64,000 nt of DNA, taken from assembly GCA_036877525.1 (NCBI GenBank), contig JAZGTH010000015.1, positions 8,889,001 to 8,953,000 of the forward strand, read 5' to 3'. Origin of the DNA: Chromobotia macracanthus (Eukaryota; Chordata; Actinopteri; Cypriniformes; Botiidae). Positions 23,162 to 38,600 of the stretch are shown here, in pieces. Positions within the stretch are counted from its first letter, which is position 1. Each line of letters opens with the position of its first letter. Below the pieces are notes generated by a model. That model was not told the origin of the DNA. It was given only the letters and a program-made list of their open reading frames with translations, and did no database searches. The position numbers and the translations under genes were made by a program.

Positions 23162-25268
23162 AAAACTCCAAAATGCATTGCCTTGTATTGTCAGAATATA
23201 ACAAGACCTTTTGGATTAAACATTCTTTGATGCTCCAATTTAGGAGCTACATTAGGAGGTAAATTAGGAGAACACATAATCCTTAGGCAAAGCATTATTA
23301 ATGAGGACATTAGAGAGCATTTGGCCTTTGTTAAGGATGGGGTCATTTACATTTTGTCTCTGGCTTTACCTCTGCTGTGTGTGCAAAAAAGTTGAAGTAC
23401 TGTAGCAATTAGCTCATGCGCTAACAGCTAATTTGAGCCCGTGGCTTGTCTCTTTCAGGCATTAACTGAGACAAATAGTGTGAAACAGTGGAAAGAACAG
23501 TCACATAAATGATCCTTCGGTTTGATTAAATGTTCTGTTGTTGAGATTATTAGAAGTCAATTAGGTTATGTAGTTATTAGGACTAAAAGTTATTAGTTAA
23601 TTAGTTATTAGGAATTAATTCTGTTTATTTACATCACAAGTTATTGAACATAAAATGTTAACATAAAAAGGATTAATATTATCTAAAATTATTTTAAATG
23701 TAAAGCGTTTCAGTTCCAGACTTTGTCACGAAATGAAGTCTGTCAATCACAATGAACCTCCGCATGACTGACGTGTCTCTATGCGCTCCTAGCTTACACA
23801 AGATACAACGTGTACTGCAACATTGCCCACCGGTCAGTTGCTGGTCTGTTGGAATTTGCACAGGTTTGCGATCTAGCATGTCCTTGTCAGTAGTGCTGAA
23901 TCACGGCAGTAACTGTTTCTTCTGTCAGTGCCTGTTGTTTTGAGAAATGTCACACAGGCAGCTAATCGCCCACTGCGGATTTCGCAGGGCTGTCCTTGGG
24001 TGTATCGGTAAGGGCGGAGTGTGAAAAAGTGCTTAATGGCCCGGTTTGCTGAGGTGCTGTCCAGTTGGAACCAGAGCCTCAGACGGGCAGAACCATTATG
24101 TCATCTGCAGCCAATAAGCAGGTAATGCGCTCGCAGACTCTGGCAACAGCAGTGTGGTCCATCAGGATTGATAACAAAGAGCAGCAGATAGCCTTGAGGA
24201 AGGGGAAAGAATGAAGTGACCTTGAGGAAGAGAGAAGGGAAATGGTAGAGGATGAGTACAGTGATGGGGTCAGTCTCATCAAGGTTATATGTGTTTGTAA
24301 ATGATACTGTGTTAGCCCACATGCTTTGTGAATAAGTGGGTTTATAAGATACGCAACTCAAAAGTGCTATATTTTTAGAAACGTAGTTGTCAAAATGGTT
24401 GTTTTCTTGCATTTGTCTGTGTGCTGTCACAGTACTCATGATATTAGTGTGTACTGAATTTCAGCACAGCTGTGATTACCTCTTGTTCTTGTGATACTGA
24501 ATAATTCAGGATTGGGTGTCCAAATATAATAATTATATTATAATTATTATAATACAAAAAAATACAATAATAAAGTACTCAAAAAAACTACTAATCTGAA
24601 TATGGGGCGCTTGACCCTAACACATCGATGGTGGACCATTTTTCTTGGCGTAGTAGTGAAAATATACTGAGATTTCTTTCCTTTGGTGGCATGCTAAAGT
24701 GTATGTTTTAGTTTCTGTATGTGTGTATTGCAGTCTGTTGGCTGTGTGTGGGCAGTATGTGTGAACCAGTGTCTCTGGGCAGTGTAGGGGAGAAACATGA
24801 GGAAGCGGAGCTGTTACACAGAAAACCACAGAGACTTACAGTCTCAGGGCCAGAGCAGGTGTAAGATGCAAAGGAAACAGGCTACAGGCTGGCTATATGT
24901 GTTTGCGTGCAGGGCTTTGACCTTTAATGGCGCATGCTAAATGGTGCAGCTCAACAAACCCCTCTTTCTCTTCCTTTTTCTCTTTATCTCTCACACTCTC
25001 AATTTGTCTCTATTGTTTTGAGGTTTTAATGTAATGAGTGATAAGCTATGGTTTTGGTCTGTAGGTCCGTGCAAATATGTGTGGGTTAGTGCATGTGTGT
25101 GTGTTTGTGTGTGTGCGTGAAGAGTGGGTCTCTGTTTTTGGCTGTCTCTTATGCAGTGAGTAATCAGGTCAGTCTCTTTATTTTCAGAGAACATTCTCAT
25201 CAATATTACAGAAGCAAACAGTGAAATAAGACCAGCCAGCATCTTTAACACACGCAATGGAACCTCAG

Positions 25269-25270
<2 letters not shown>

Positions 25271-25358
<88 letters not shown>
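25271..25358. repeat. (TA)n(CA)n compound microsatellite
   Basis: About 17 TA units switch directly into about 26 AC units. A similar TA-to-CA switch flanks the Tc1 element at 54.9 kb. Confidence 0.95.
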
Positions 25359-25360
<2 letters not shown>

Positions 25361-26605
25361 ACTCGCTACTCACATGATCACACACGTGACCATGTGTTTA
25401 TCAGTGTGAAAGGCCTTAAGGTTAAATAAAGGGTGAAGGAGAGATGCTAGATAAAAATGTTTCAGTCTCTAGAGGTTTGTAGAGAGCTTTCATCTTTTTT
25501 AGCTTGTACCTGTAACAGCAGAATAAAACAGAGGCTGATAACTCATTAGGAAAGCGTGCTTCCTCAACTAAGATGCGGTAAGTCAGTCACCCATGGATAA
25601 CATGGTCTAATGACACCCCCACACACATATACAGACAGTCTGCTAGATAGAGTGCCCATTACCCAGCAGAAATGCTCCATACAGCTGTTAACACAGACTG
25701 AGACAGATGCATAGCCAACTGAACCCGACAGCTGTTTTCTCACATTTCTGTCAAAAGAGGGGAAATGAGAGGAAAAGAGCTCCTCTCAGACAGAAGCACG
25801 TATGTTTGTTTAGTGTTTTTGTTTTGTGTGTGATTCTGGCTTTCAAAATGAAAAAAGCTTCTGAAAGAACTTCTGAAACTTCTGAACTTCTGAAAAGTTG
25901 CGCTCTCAGCAGAAGTGAAAACAGCAGGTTTATGATAATATGGTAACCACAGTCTATGCTCTGTCACTGTGAGTCCTGCTTTCAGCCTCATAATACAGAA
26001 ATTAATCTGACACACCACAGTCAGCCATAACTTCCATCCCTTCTGTTGTGTTGTTCTTGATTTAGTACAGACCTTTTATTCAACCTGATAAAAGTTGATC
26101 TATAACCATCATCAGATCATCTAATTTCCATCTCACAGAGAACAGGTGGTTTCCTGGCTAAAAATGATCACTAGATGATATCTGTGAGTGTGTGTATCTA
26201 TGTGTAAGCCACTGTTAACATTTCTGAATGTGTCATTTACCGTCACTTTTTGTCATGGCTAATTTTATCATCAGCACTTTATGACATGTATGGTTGTATA
26301 ACAATCACCTTCAGTTTTTGCAGAAATGTTCGTTTTGGTAGTGGCTATTATTAGGAAAGGTGAACTGGAACTAGAATTTGTGTGGTAACCGTGTGAAACC
26401 TAACCTATGTGTTAGCTTTAAGGATATCTATATGCTAGTCTACTCCTAAACAATGACAAAATTTAGCAAACTAAAATTAGCAAATCTTACTACTTGGTTA
26501 AAAGAATAAGCACTTTTAAATCTATATTTTCTCATTGACATCAGCATTATAAACATGGATGTCTTTCTGTTTGTCACATGTCAGTGTGTTTTGTTTTTGT
26601 CACAG

Positions 26606-29600
26606 AGGAGGAAAGGAGAGTCCGGGCCAACAATAGAGACTATAACGAGAAGTTCCAGTATGCTGTAGGTGACAGTTTCAAGATGACTTTCATCTTACTG
26701 CCTTAATCTTGTTTTCTCACATCAGTGAAACCTGCTGTCACTGTTCACTGTCATCATCTGCCACACCTCTCTTCCCTGTGTGTCCACAGAGCAACTGCAT
26801 CATGACCTCAAAGTACAACATCATCACCTTCCTACCTGTCAACCTGTTTGAGCAGTTCCAGGAAGTCGCCAACACTTACTTCCTGTTTCTCCTCATACTG
26901 CAGGTAGGGGCCCTGAATGTATGGTTACTGTTCTATGCTTGAACTGTTTTATAGAACTCAGTATGTTGAAGACCTGCAAAAAAGTGAGATATTGTTAGTT
27001 AGTCTGTGTGTAATATCTCAGCATCCGGGACCACCCAGGACCAGCACTTTAGTGTTGTCATCCCAAAATGAGGGCACTCCACTTAATCTTACACAGTAGA
27101 AAAAAATTGGAAGAGAGCCCAGCTAACAATTTTAGGTTGTTAGAACTTTTTTATAATGTTTCCATTAAGTTAAAAATATTAGTTTGAAAGTTCTAGGAAC
27201 GTTCAAAACGTCTATTTTTTTAGATGTTGTAATGGTACTGCTTGGTTAAAAGAACATTTAAAATATTTTTTAATTCTCTAACATTTAGTAAACATTTACG
27301 AATAACGTTTTTGATATATTGATATATAATGTTTAAAAAGTTCTACTACTGTTAACTTTGAGAACTCTAATAGAACTTTAAAAGAACTTTGAGAGAACAT
27401 TAGCCAACGCTCTGAAAGCATTCCCTGTTAGCTGAGACCAGGAAAGATAGGAGGAAACTGGATGTTCAAAGGAAATCTGCTCTCCTCCGTTCTATTATGC
27501 TGTATTTTGTAAAGGTTCCCTTCATGGGTCTTTCAGATCTTTTTTGAGATGTGCTGTAGAAATGACTAAAGGGTAAATGTGTGTTTGTCTCAGTTGATTC
27601 CACAGATCTCCTCATTGTCCTGGTTCACCACCATAGTGCCTTTAGTGCTGGTGCTGAGCATCACTGCAGTGAAAGACGCCACTGATGATTATGTGAGCTC
27701 ACACACACACACACAAACATGTTTACTTCTTTATCTAAATGGGGACATTCCATAGACTTCTTTTTTTATACAGAGCTGGCTATAAACGCTATAACCTAAG
27801 CAACATTCCAACTCTAACAGAAAATGTTCTGCTTTTTGTACAATTAAAAAACTTTGTTTACTATTTTTTATAGCATTTTGACTTTTGGGTCCCCAATATA
27901 TGGTTAGGTAAACCCCCCTCCACACACAGACTTACTGTAATTTACTGTCAATCCCAATCCCCCCACACACACAAATTTTACCTACACTAGAAATGACCAC
28001 CCAACACACCGCAAGTACCACACGAAAAACAGTCAGACGCTTACAGTTTACTCTTGTCTCTTTCCATCACAGTTTCGTCACAAGAGTGACAATCAGGTGA
28101 ATAACCGTCAGTCTCAGGTCCTCATCGGTGGCGTGTGAGTTTTGTGCTTGCTTATACTTAATTTCATAGACAAAAAACATTGGCTATTATTGTAATATCA
28201 TTGGCTAATATTGTAATATTATTTTCAAAAAATAATAGTTTACTTGTAATGTGTGTACCTTTCACAGAGTGCCTCACAAAGCACTAATGAGTTTCCATTA
28301 TTTATTTGGTTGTTTCTCAGTCTTCAGAAAGAGAAATGGATGAATGTCAGAGTGGGTGACATCATCAAACTGGAGAACAATCAATTTGTGGCTGTGAGTC
28401 TTTCTCTATGGTGCTTTATGACATCACTCTCACCCTCCATCTGAAGGTCCTTTAATTAAACACACTTCTTAATACAATAAGTAGACATCTCTGTATCATC
28501 TCAGACTCTACTTTCAGTAATTCATGGCTGTTTATGCACACTCGCATTGTCTGATGGATTTACTCCTGAATACTCATGCTGCTGTAAAGCACAATGTTAT
28601 TGATCAAATAACTGAGGTCTGTTGGTGATATAACGCTCTCTCCTGAGGATAACTGGCTGTATATGTGTTACAGGCTGATCTGCTCCTGTTGTCCAGCAGT
28701 GAACCTCATGGCCTGTGTTACATTGAGACTGCAGAACTGGATGGGTATTTTATTTATTTGTTGTTTTGTTTTTTTTATCTGAATTTGTCCTATAAAGTTG
28801 CTGAGGTTGGTAACATGAGTTCATGCTTCCAACACAGCTCAATACAGTTGTGTTCACACAGCAGCAGAATACAGATTTAGTCCTGATTTAGAGTGCTGAA
28901 TGCTGTTGTTAATCCCAAACACTGACTGTGTGAACATAGTTTACACTGGTTTGTTTGTAGCTTTGTTTTTTTTCTTTTGTTTCCCTACCACAGTGAGACA
29001 AACATGAAGGTGCGTCAGTCTCTCTCTGTTACCTCAGAGCTGGGAGATCCTAATCATCTGGCCCAGTTTGATGGTATGAACATAACATTCTTTTGTGTGT
29101 GTGTCAGTGAGAGAGAGTAATTAACAAACAAAAAAAAGAGAGTTTGTGTATGTGGTTGAAAAATAAACGGTATACATAATTAGAGAATTAAAAAGAAGCT
29201 AAAGGCAAAGATGACAAGCAATGACAAGCGGGGAAAGCAGTGTGTGTGCAGACAGTTTCTCGGCAGCGGCTGCCTCACAAACGCACATTCACACAGCATC
29301 AAACCTGTGTCAGCACAGACCACCCACACTTCCTGTTTATAAACAACAACATAAAATTCCAGAGCTCATGGCTATGGAATTTTCAAGCCTGGAATACTGC
29401 ACAGTCGGTCATAATCAGGTAAACACAGGATCTGAACATGCAGAATTCCATAGAAACCTTGGCAGAATTGGAATGCTCGATTCCTCGAAAGTTCTGCATA
29501 TCTCCCTATACTGTGTGTTTGTTTATTAAATATTTTGGCTAATTTTAATATGCTATAATTTAATATGCTACCAACCAGAGAATAGTACTTTCAGCTCGAT

Positions 29601-32600
29601 TCAGCACTGTAAAATTCACTCAGAATCACAGAGCCTCACCATAACACACATTATGTTAAAGTGTACTGTTTTCATTTTATTAATTGTAACTTTTCCTCTT
29701 CTCTGTGTGTATGTGCAGGGGAAGTGGTGTGTGAGCCCCCTAACAACAAGCTTGACCGTTTCTGTGGGACTCTGTATTGGAAAGACTGTAAATACGCCCT
29801 CAGCAACCAGAACATGCTGCTGCGCGGCTGTGTACTGCGCAACACTGAGAGCTGCTACGGCCTTGTTATATTCGCAGGTTGGTTTGTGTGTGTGGGGAGG
29901 ATTGACTTGAAAATGTCAAATATAAATCATAGTAAAATATGACATGAGTGCATTTTAAATGGTCCTCACTAGTAAAAAGTTAGGTTACTAATTACACCAA
30001 CTAACTGTACCAAATCACACGCTGTTGAAATCAAATAATTTCAAGGTTTGTGAAGGTCAAAAGACAGAAAATATCATTAGCTGAGATGTCCTTAATAAAA
30101 CAGTGAAACTGTGTGGTTGTGTGTGAATAATTGTCAGTTTAACCTGCCATAATTATGATGGTACTGCTCAGGTCCCGACACCAAGCTGATGCAGAACAGT
30201 GGTCGCACTAAGTTCAAGCGGACCAGTATAGATCGATTGATGAACACACTGGTGCTGTGGGTGAGAGACTCTTTATAAACACACACACAATTACAGTCAC
30301 TTGTTAAATATGTGAAGGTTCTTATATGTGAAATAAGTAACACAAGTAAGGCTTTTAGATAACACATACTAGTAGTATATTGATATTTAAGTTATTTTAA
30401 GTTTTCAGTGGCATCATCTTCCCTCTTTAATTGTAACATGACATTTATGGCTCAGATGATAAGAAGTGCTGTGGTTCCATGAGCAAAGTAGTCCCGCAGG
30501 GTTCTGCACCAGCCGAACTACTGACATTCAGATAAATGTTTAACTCATCTCTCTGTCCTTCCTTATTTCCCCACTTCTCCATCTTTATTTCATCAGATTT
30601 TTGGGTTCCTGGTGTGTATGGGAGTGATCTTGGCCATAGGAAATGCGGTATGGGAAAAAGAAGTGGGTGCACTGTTTCAGAGTTTCCTACCTTGGGACCC
30701 TCCAGTTGACAACTTCCTGTTTTCGGCCTTCCTCTCTTTCTGGTCCTATGTCATCATCCTCAACACAGTTGTTCCCATCTCCCTCTACGTCAGGTAAGAG
30801 AATGCATAGAGAATGATGTGTAGCGAGATTTGTTTGGAAAATTGGAAAAATGTCAATTTACATTTATGCAGATATAATAAATAAATTTGCTAGTGGGGTA
30901 AGAACAATAAACTTAATTCAAGGCAGATTTTCTGAAAACAAGGCTTACACAGTTTTGCTACATGTGGATATTAATCTTTCAGGATAATTGTCAGCTATGT
31001 TTATACATTTATAGATAAGTGCACTATACTTTAAGATGGGGGTCACATGTATGATTTAGGACGGATTGCTTTAATAGCAGCTGCGTTCTAGATTCACCAC
31101 CTTTTCACTGGTGCACCCCCAAATTTAAAACAAACCTGGGTCCACACCAAACGTTTTGATAGTACCCTAAGACATCCTCAAAGAATCTTTTGTTTTCTTG
31201 TTTATTTTTTCATGATTTGTTTTGTTTTTATTTTTCCTCAGACCATCCTAACAGGTAAGCGATAGGCCCCCCTCTCCCTTCTTTGTTTTAAAAATAACAA
31301 CAGCCGCCCCATATTACATCATTCATATATTGTAACAACACTAAAGTACTCAACCTAACTAGTCCTTTCTAAACCAGCTCTCTGAATGAGCTCTAACGGC
31401 TGTATGATCTGGTCCAATTCTGACCTGTGCAGACCTTTACAGGAAGAACTAAAACATTCTCTGAGCGGCACCATGGCACAGCGCACACACAGACTCATAG
31501 ACTCATAGTCTCTGGGCACTCAAATTGTGTCTGGAGGCAAAGGAAAAACCTGTTTCTGTACCTAAAGGGACCGTTTCATTAAAAATGAAAATTCTGTCAT
31601 GAACCCCCTCAAGTTTAGAATGACATGGGAAACCATCTGAAGTTTCTATGCATTAATATGATTAAAATCCATGTGCCTTCTTTTGATGGTCTGACAGTTG
31701 GCTGTGTTATTGTCTCTCTAAAACTGTCACATTTGCAAAAAGAAAAATCACAAAAAATGACATTTGCATTGTGATGATAACTTTCTGTTTTTCTCTATCT
31801 CTCTCAACATGTGTGAATCTCTTAGTGTAGAGGTGATTCGTCTGGGTCACAGTTATTTTATTAATTGGGACCGACGGATGTTCTGCAGTCGTAGTAACAC
31901 AGCAGCGGAGGCCCGGACCACCACACTTAATGAAGAGCTGGGACAGGTTGAGTACATCTTCAGTGACAAGACAGGAACCCTCACTCAGAACATCATGACC
32001 TTTAACAAGTGCTCCATTAATGGACATACATACGGTGAGGCAATTATTGTATGTCAAATAAATGCATACTTCAATTTCACCACTGTAATTTAAGAAGATT
32101 GCTATAAATAATTAGTCAAAACAAAGAACCATCAAATCAGATTTAAATATTTTAGCGCAAAGTCAGAGTTGCAAGGTTTTTGTAGTATTGCAAATATATG
32201 CCTGTCGCTCATTTCACAGGTGAGGTGATGGATGTTTCAGGTTCTCAGCAAAAGGTGAGTGCAAAATTCAAATTGTGGAGTTGATTCAAGTTGTGGAAAA
32301 ATGACTGATAGCTGAGGTCTTAGTCTAGTGGAAGTCTAGCATAAAATGTAAATCTCTGTCTTTGTTTCAAAGTTAATCTTGGTTATTTACTATTTACTAT
32401 TATTTACTAAAAATTACTATTCTATTGAATCTATTAGAGAGACCAGCCCCTGGACTTCAGCGCGTGGAACCCCTTGGCAGACCGCGGCTTCTGTTTTTAT
32501 GACCAGTCTCTGCTAGAGGCAGTGATGGTTGGGGAACCAGCCATGCATGAATTCTTCCGCGTGTTGTCTCTCTGCCACACTGTCATGAGCGAGGAGAAGA

Positions 32601-35600
32601 GTGAGGGTACGAATCTGTCTTACTCACAAGCTGAAACCTAATATGAGTTCAGACAGAGTTTAAATAAGGAAGCTGTTGCCTTTAATATTGTTAGAGGGAA
32701 TTGATAGAGCTATTTTGAATTCAGTCAATTGAAGTCAGTTCATCTTTTCTCTCTATGTCTGAAGGAGAGCTGGTGTATAAGGCTCAGTCTCCAGATGAGG
32801 GGGCGCTGGTAACAGCCGCCCGTAACTTTGGGTTTGTGTTCCGCTCTCGAACCCCCAGTACAGTCACCACACAAGAGCTGGGCAACGCAGTCACATACAC
32901 ACTACTCGGCATCCTGGACTTCAATAACATTCGCAAAAGAATGTCTGTCATAGGTATTACAAACACACATACACACCCTCATCATCTTCAGAAATCATTT
33001 GAATATGTCTGTCAAAAGCACAAAATGTAACTCATACAGAGGCATGTGTGTGTACTATATGTATATACACACTTTTGTCTAGCAAAATGTGGGGAACTGC
33101 AGTGTGCAGATTATTAACATTTTATAAATGGCCATAATGCCAGATGGCATAATACTGTGAAAAAGAGAAGCAGGCAGTATAATTTATTAGGGACTGAGGA
33201 ATCTAAGGAAACTACCCTGCCATACAGCATAAATAAGTGAAATATAAGCACTAATGTTGTGTGTGGCATAATTCGTCACATAACTCTACATAATGGCCTT
33301 CATAGTGGGTAAGTGGTGATCCTAGTGTGATCGGCATTTCATTTGTGCCTGTGTACAGTAAATTATTGTTGGTGGTTTGTGCTTATATGAAGAGTTTTTA
33401 AGAGTGTAACAGGAAGATGCTGTCTCCCAGCATCACACAAAAGCACATCCCTAATTAAATGAGTGTGTGTGTGTGTGTGTGTGTGGTAGTGAGGAATCCA
33501 GAGGGCCGGATTCGTCTGTACTGTAAGGGTGCAGACACAGTGCTTTTTGAGAGACTTCACCCCTGCAATCAGGAGTTGATGAACGTCACTTCAGACCATC
33601 TTAACGTGAGTGCTTTTGATTTATTTCCTGTGTTTTTTCTGCTTGTCTGTTTATGTGCTTGTGTTTATATTCATGAAGTTGTAATGCGGTATAGCCTTAA
33701 AAGCATTTGCATGCACTATGCTTATGTAGTTTAGTAATATAATTTTTTTTGTTTACTATGATCTGATTTAACCTTAGTTTAGCTAGTCATAAAATTACTT
33801 TTTATTCCTCCGTGTATTGTTTTCTATATATAAGTTAAACAATAGAGCCCTCTTGTGGGTCTTTTTAGCAAAGTCTGTTGGTTGCAATGGCTTTGCTAAT
33901 TTTTATATTTACATTTATGCATTTAAAACACACTTTCATCTAATGGAACATAGAGTATATTTAAAGTATACCTTATATTAACATGTTTCCCTGGGGTTCA
34001 AACCCATGTCCTTGGTATTGTTAGCAGCAGAGCTACAGGAACCTAGCATTATCAGTCTTTTTTGTCTTTGTCTGAACTCACAATAGCATGGCAAACATTA
34101 ATAGCTTTATAAGAATTTTGTCTTCTTGTGAGTTGATGTTTGTATACATATGTTAATGTAGGAGTATGCGGGTGATGGATTACGGACACTCGCTGTGGCT
34201 TATCGGGATCTGTCTGAGGAGCAGTGGGAGGAGTGGTCAGTGCGTTACCGTGGTGCTGATAAGGCCACAGACTGCAGAGATGACCGTCTGGCTGCCGCCT
34301 ATGAGGAAATCGAACAGGACATGATGGTGTGTTTGTGTTTAAATATGCTGGTTTAGTTTCAATTATTTCCTTGTTTATGATCATTATCATTAACATGCCA
34401 CCTGTTATAGCTGCTGGGGGCCACAGCCATAGAAGATAAACTGCAAGAGGGGGTTCCTGAGACCATTGCTATCCTCTCATTGGCTAACATCAAGGTCTGG
34501 GTACTGACTGGAGACAAGCAGGGTAAGAACTGCGTCTGCGTCAGGTTAACAAGATAAGGATTGCATCACATCTGTTTGGATGTGATGTTTGTTCTTAGTG
34601 ACTTGATCACAGATCCAAGATCAACATGGAAGATAAGTTTACTTCATTGCATAACTGCAACATTTTTCCCCTCCGTAACAGAGACTGCGGTGAATATTGG
34701 TTATTCTTGTAAGATGTTAACAGATGACATGACGGAGATCTTCATTGTTAATGGACACACTGTTCAAAGCGTTCGTGAAGAACTCAGGTACAGTGTTGAC
34801 ATCTGTCCCGTCTGCCCATTTGTCAGTTGGTAAAATATGAGGAATGTCTTCCAGCCAGGTTTCTTTCATCTTCCCACCATCATCTTTTTTCCTGCATTTA
34901 CAGAAAAGCCCGAGAGCGGATGCTGGAGTCAGCACGCAGCAGAGATGGGGGCAAGGAAGCAGAGACTCAGGGTTGGGGCGGGGCATGTGGCTTTGCCAAT
35001 GGATGCAGAGGCGGTGCTGCTAATTGCACGCCTGATGAAAGTAAAAGCCCCCCTCCTCAGGGCCCGCCCTCCTCCCTGTTGGAGTCAATCAGTGGAGAGT
35101 TTGCCCTAGTTATCAGTGGGCACAGTCTGGTGGGTGACACCTGCAGTCTGGGGCCTAATTGGTGAATTTGTGGGCATAAAGGAATTTATGTTCTAAATAA
35201 AATGAATGATTTAGAATAAACATTTTTCCAGAAGAAACAAATAAATATACAATACATTTTTAAAATAAATAGGATCACATGCTTTCTGTTTGTGTGTACC
35301 CATAAGGGAATCTCTCTCTCTCTCTGTCTCTCTCTCTCAGGCTCATGCTTTGGAAGCAGATATGGAGCGGGAGTTTTTGGAAACGGCGTGTGCATGTAGA
35401 GCAGTGATCTGCTGCAGAGTGACTCCTCTTCAGAAAGCTCTGGTGGTCGAGCTGGTAAAACGGCATAAGAAGGCTGTCACACTCGCTATCGGAGATGGAG
35501 CCAATGACGTCAGCATGATCAAGAGTAAGAGACAGTCTGATGACACATTCTTTTTGTCTAGTCATTAAGGATTGGTCAAGTTTAAATTAAATTTTAATGT

Positions 35601-38600
35601 TTGTTTATTTTTATGTTTAAATTTAATATGAACTATTTTAGGTTTATTATTCATAAACCTATTGACAAAACCTTTTAATTAAGTTTGATTTATGGTTAAA
35701 ACAAGAAAAAATGTTGTTCCAATGGGTTTATCTGTGAGAGAAGATTTGAATCTAGAGGAAAAAGATGCATATCAAAGCAGGGCATCAGTTAAACTCACAA
35801 GGCACACAGTTATCCTAGACATCACAATTAATTTGACAATGAAGTCAAAATGAGTGAAAATGAGGCTGTGAGAGACAAAAAATTATCTTAATCTTAAACT
35901 TGGTCATTCAGAGAACAGAGCGCTGAGTTGTGAACACTATTTGTGAAAGCACTTTTCACATACATCTATACTATTAAGGTTTCATAACCTGTTGAACGAC
36001 CTGCATGTCTGTCCCTCACAGCCTTGTTTTAATTTGCATCACAAGCACTCAGAGGACCTGAGTGCTCCCCATCACAAGGCTCACAGAAAGCAACTTCAAG
36101 ATATTTGTTTGTTCTATTTTTCTCACATGTGGTTGTGTCACTTCCCTCGACTTGGCAAAAACGTCTGAGGACTCTCACCGTGGGCTCTTGGTGTCACAAC
36201 AGTTTTTCAAAAGGCTTCTGTGAACATGGATAACAACAAGATGTGACAGATGTGGTTTATGTCTAAATTTCTTTGTACCATCCTGTTCTGTCCCTTCTCA
36301 GTACACATACACATAAACACACACATTTTTGCCCCTGTAATAAGTACTCTTGTTTGTTTGATGCAGTGGGTGTGTGCCAGGTTGCTTTTGTTTTGTTGGT
36401 GGCTAAAGGTCAAGTGTCAATTGTGTACATACTGTTATATTAGTTTGTTTATGCATTTGACAGACAATTTTATCCAAAGTGGCTTGAAGTGTATTTAAGC
36501 CATTGTATGTATTTGATTAATCTGTGCATTCCCTGGGAATTAAACCTATGACCTTAGCATTCCTGGAGTCATGCTGTACCATTTGGGCTACAGGAACACC
36601 TATTATCTGAGTGAAAACATAGACCTGATATTGTTTCTGTTGCCCTTATCGATTTGAATAGCTTCAACAGAAAATGTTTTATTATTCTAAAAATAGTAAC
36701 AATCATTTACATATAGGCATATAGCAGACGCTTTTATCCAAAGCGACTTCCAAGGTGAGGAATACAACGAAGCAATAATTTGTAGGGAGGCAATAACATC
36801 AGCCGTACATAGTTACAGTTTTTACAGAGTACAATATCTCAGTGCTGTGCTTGAGAGACAAAACCTTTCGGGAAAGAGGAGAAACAAAGATTAGTAGTTT
36901 TTTTTTATAGTTGTGTGAGGTGTTCATGGAAGAGGCAGGTTTTTAGCTGTTTTTTTTAAAAACAATCATAATATTGTTTTAGTGTTTTTTTTAAGGTTAA
37001 GGAAGATACTTTGACTTGACCACTATATGGATTGTTTCTTCAACCTGATCATCTTTTAAGAAAATAGGTTTAGTAATCTGAATCCTTTTCATTTAAATGT
37101 GAAAAGGATCCCTGATTAACCAGTTAAAGGCATCTGCCGATTTTCTTTGAATTGATTTATGCAGCTGATCCTGTGTTTCTCTGTTTCTTGTAGCAGCTCA
37201 TATTGGCGTGGGCATCAGTGGTCAGGAGGGGATCCAGGCTGTGCTGGCATCGGATTACTCTTTCTCCCAGTTCCGCTTCCTGCAGAGACTTCTGCTGGTG
37301 CACGGCCGCTGGTCTTATCTGCGCATGTGTCGCTTTCTCTGCTACTTCTTCTACAAGAATTTTGCCTTCACTATGGTGCACTTCTGGTTTGGATTCTTCT
37401 GTGGATTCTCAGCACAGGTGAGAGCATGTATCATGCATGTGGACTTTGTGGGTATTCTAGATGAGAAGCGTTAGGCCTCTTCAATAATGCATGTGGTTCC
37501 TCAGATTTTTAGGACTGTGAAAGAAAAGAAGTCATTTGTATTTTTTATTGCCTGATTTTTGTTTTGTAAAAACAAACATTTTTCTGAAAAATAGCAGCTG
37601 CAGAAACAATCCACTTACGTTTAAATTTGGACGTACCATGTTTGAATAAAGAACTAAGCAGGTTAAAAGATTTATCTCAACAAGTAAGCTAGGACCTGTA
37701 CTGAGGCATCTTAAAATAAAATTACAATAGGTATTTGATACCCCTGCCAAGTGTATTTGTATGAGGAATGAGGTGATTCTCAGTGGTTGTTTACTGTTGT
37801 TCTTCTTTAGACTGTCTACGACCAGTATTTTATCACTCTCTACAACATTGTATACACATCCTTGCCTGTGTTGGCAATGGGCATCTTTGATCAGGTACAT
37901 AATAAAGCACCTGTATTTATGCAGTAAATACCAAACCATTTGTTTTTTTTAAAAGAAACTAACCTTCCACCTCAACCCCTCAGGATGTTCCTGAGCAGAG
38001 GAGCGTGGAGTATCCAAAGCTGTATGAACCTGGCCAGCTGAACCTTCTGTTTAACAAACGAGAGTTCTTCATCTGTATTGCACAAGGAATCTACACTTCC
38101 GTGGTTCTGTTCTTCATTCCGTATGGAATTCTCTCTCATGCCACACAGAGCAACGGAGTTCCGCTCGCAGACTACCAGACTTTTGCAGTAACTACTGCAA
38201 CAGCCCTTGTCATCGTCGTTAGCGTCCAGGTGACTCCACCTGAAATGAATGCCAGCCAACAGGCTTTAGATAAAATCACAGCCATAAACCATGATTCGTC
38301 ACTTGGTATTGGGGAGGGACATTCTTACTCTAGAGAGCATTTGATTGGACAAAAATCTGTGTAGCTTTTCAGTTTTGCCGATACATTTTCCTAGAACAGA
38401 AAGACTGTACATTTACAACATTTACAGTAAACACACAAATTGTGTTACAGTGAACACCTGTACTGTTTGGAGTTTAAAACTAAAAAGGCTAACTGGATTT
38501 GTTACTTGGTTATAGATCGCTCTGGACACTGGTTATTGGACAGCTATTAATCACTTCTTTATATGGGGCTCTTTGGGTACCTACTTCACTATCCTCTTTG

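Larger units (their letters stand above)
20980..26605. other. Long intron of atp8b2 before the shared exons
   Basis: No exon recognised. It contains a perfect 24-bp hairpin (23111-23161), a nested direct/inverted tacagtac repeat at about 22898-22929, a TA/CA microsatellite (25271-25358) and a small imperfect repeat of cttctgaaa near 25857-25895. Confidence 0.5.

Noticed and set aside
38230..38364. Extension of the atp8b2 exon beyond 38229
   Set aside because: A good donor lies at 38230 and the next exon continues the known membrane region; the extension is intronic read-through.
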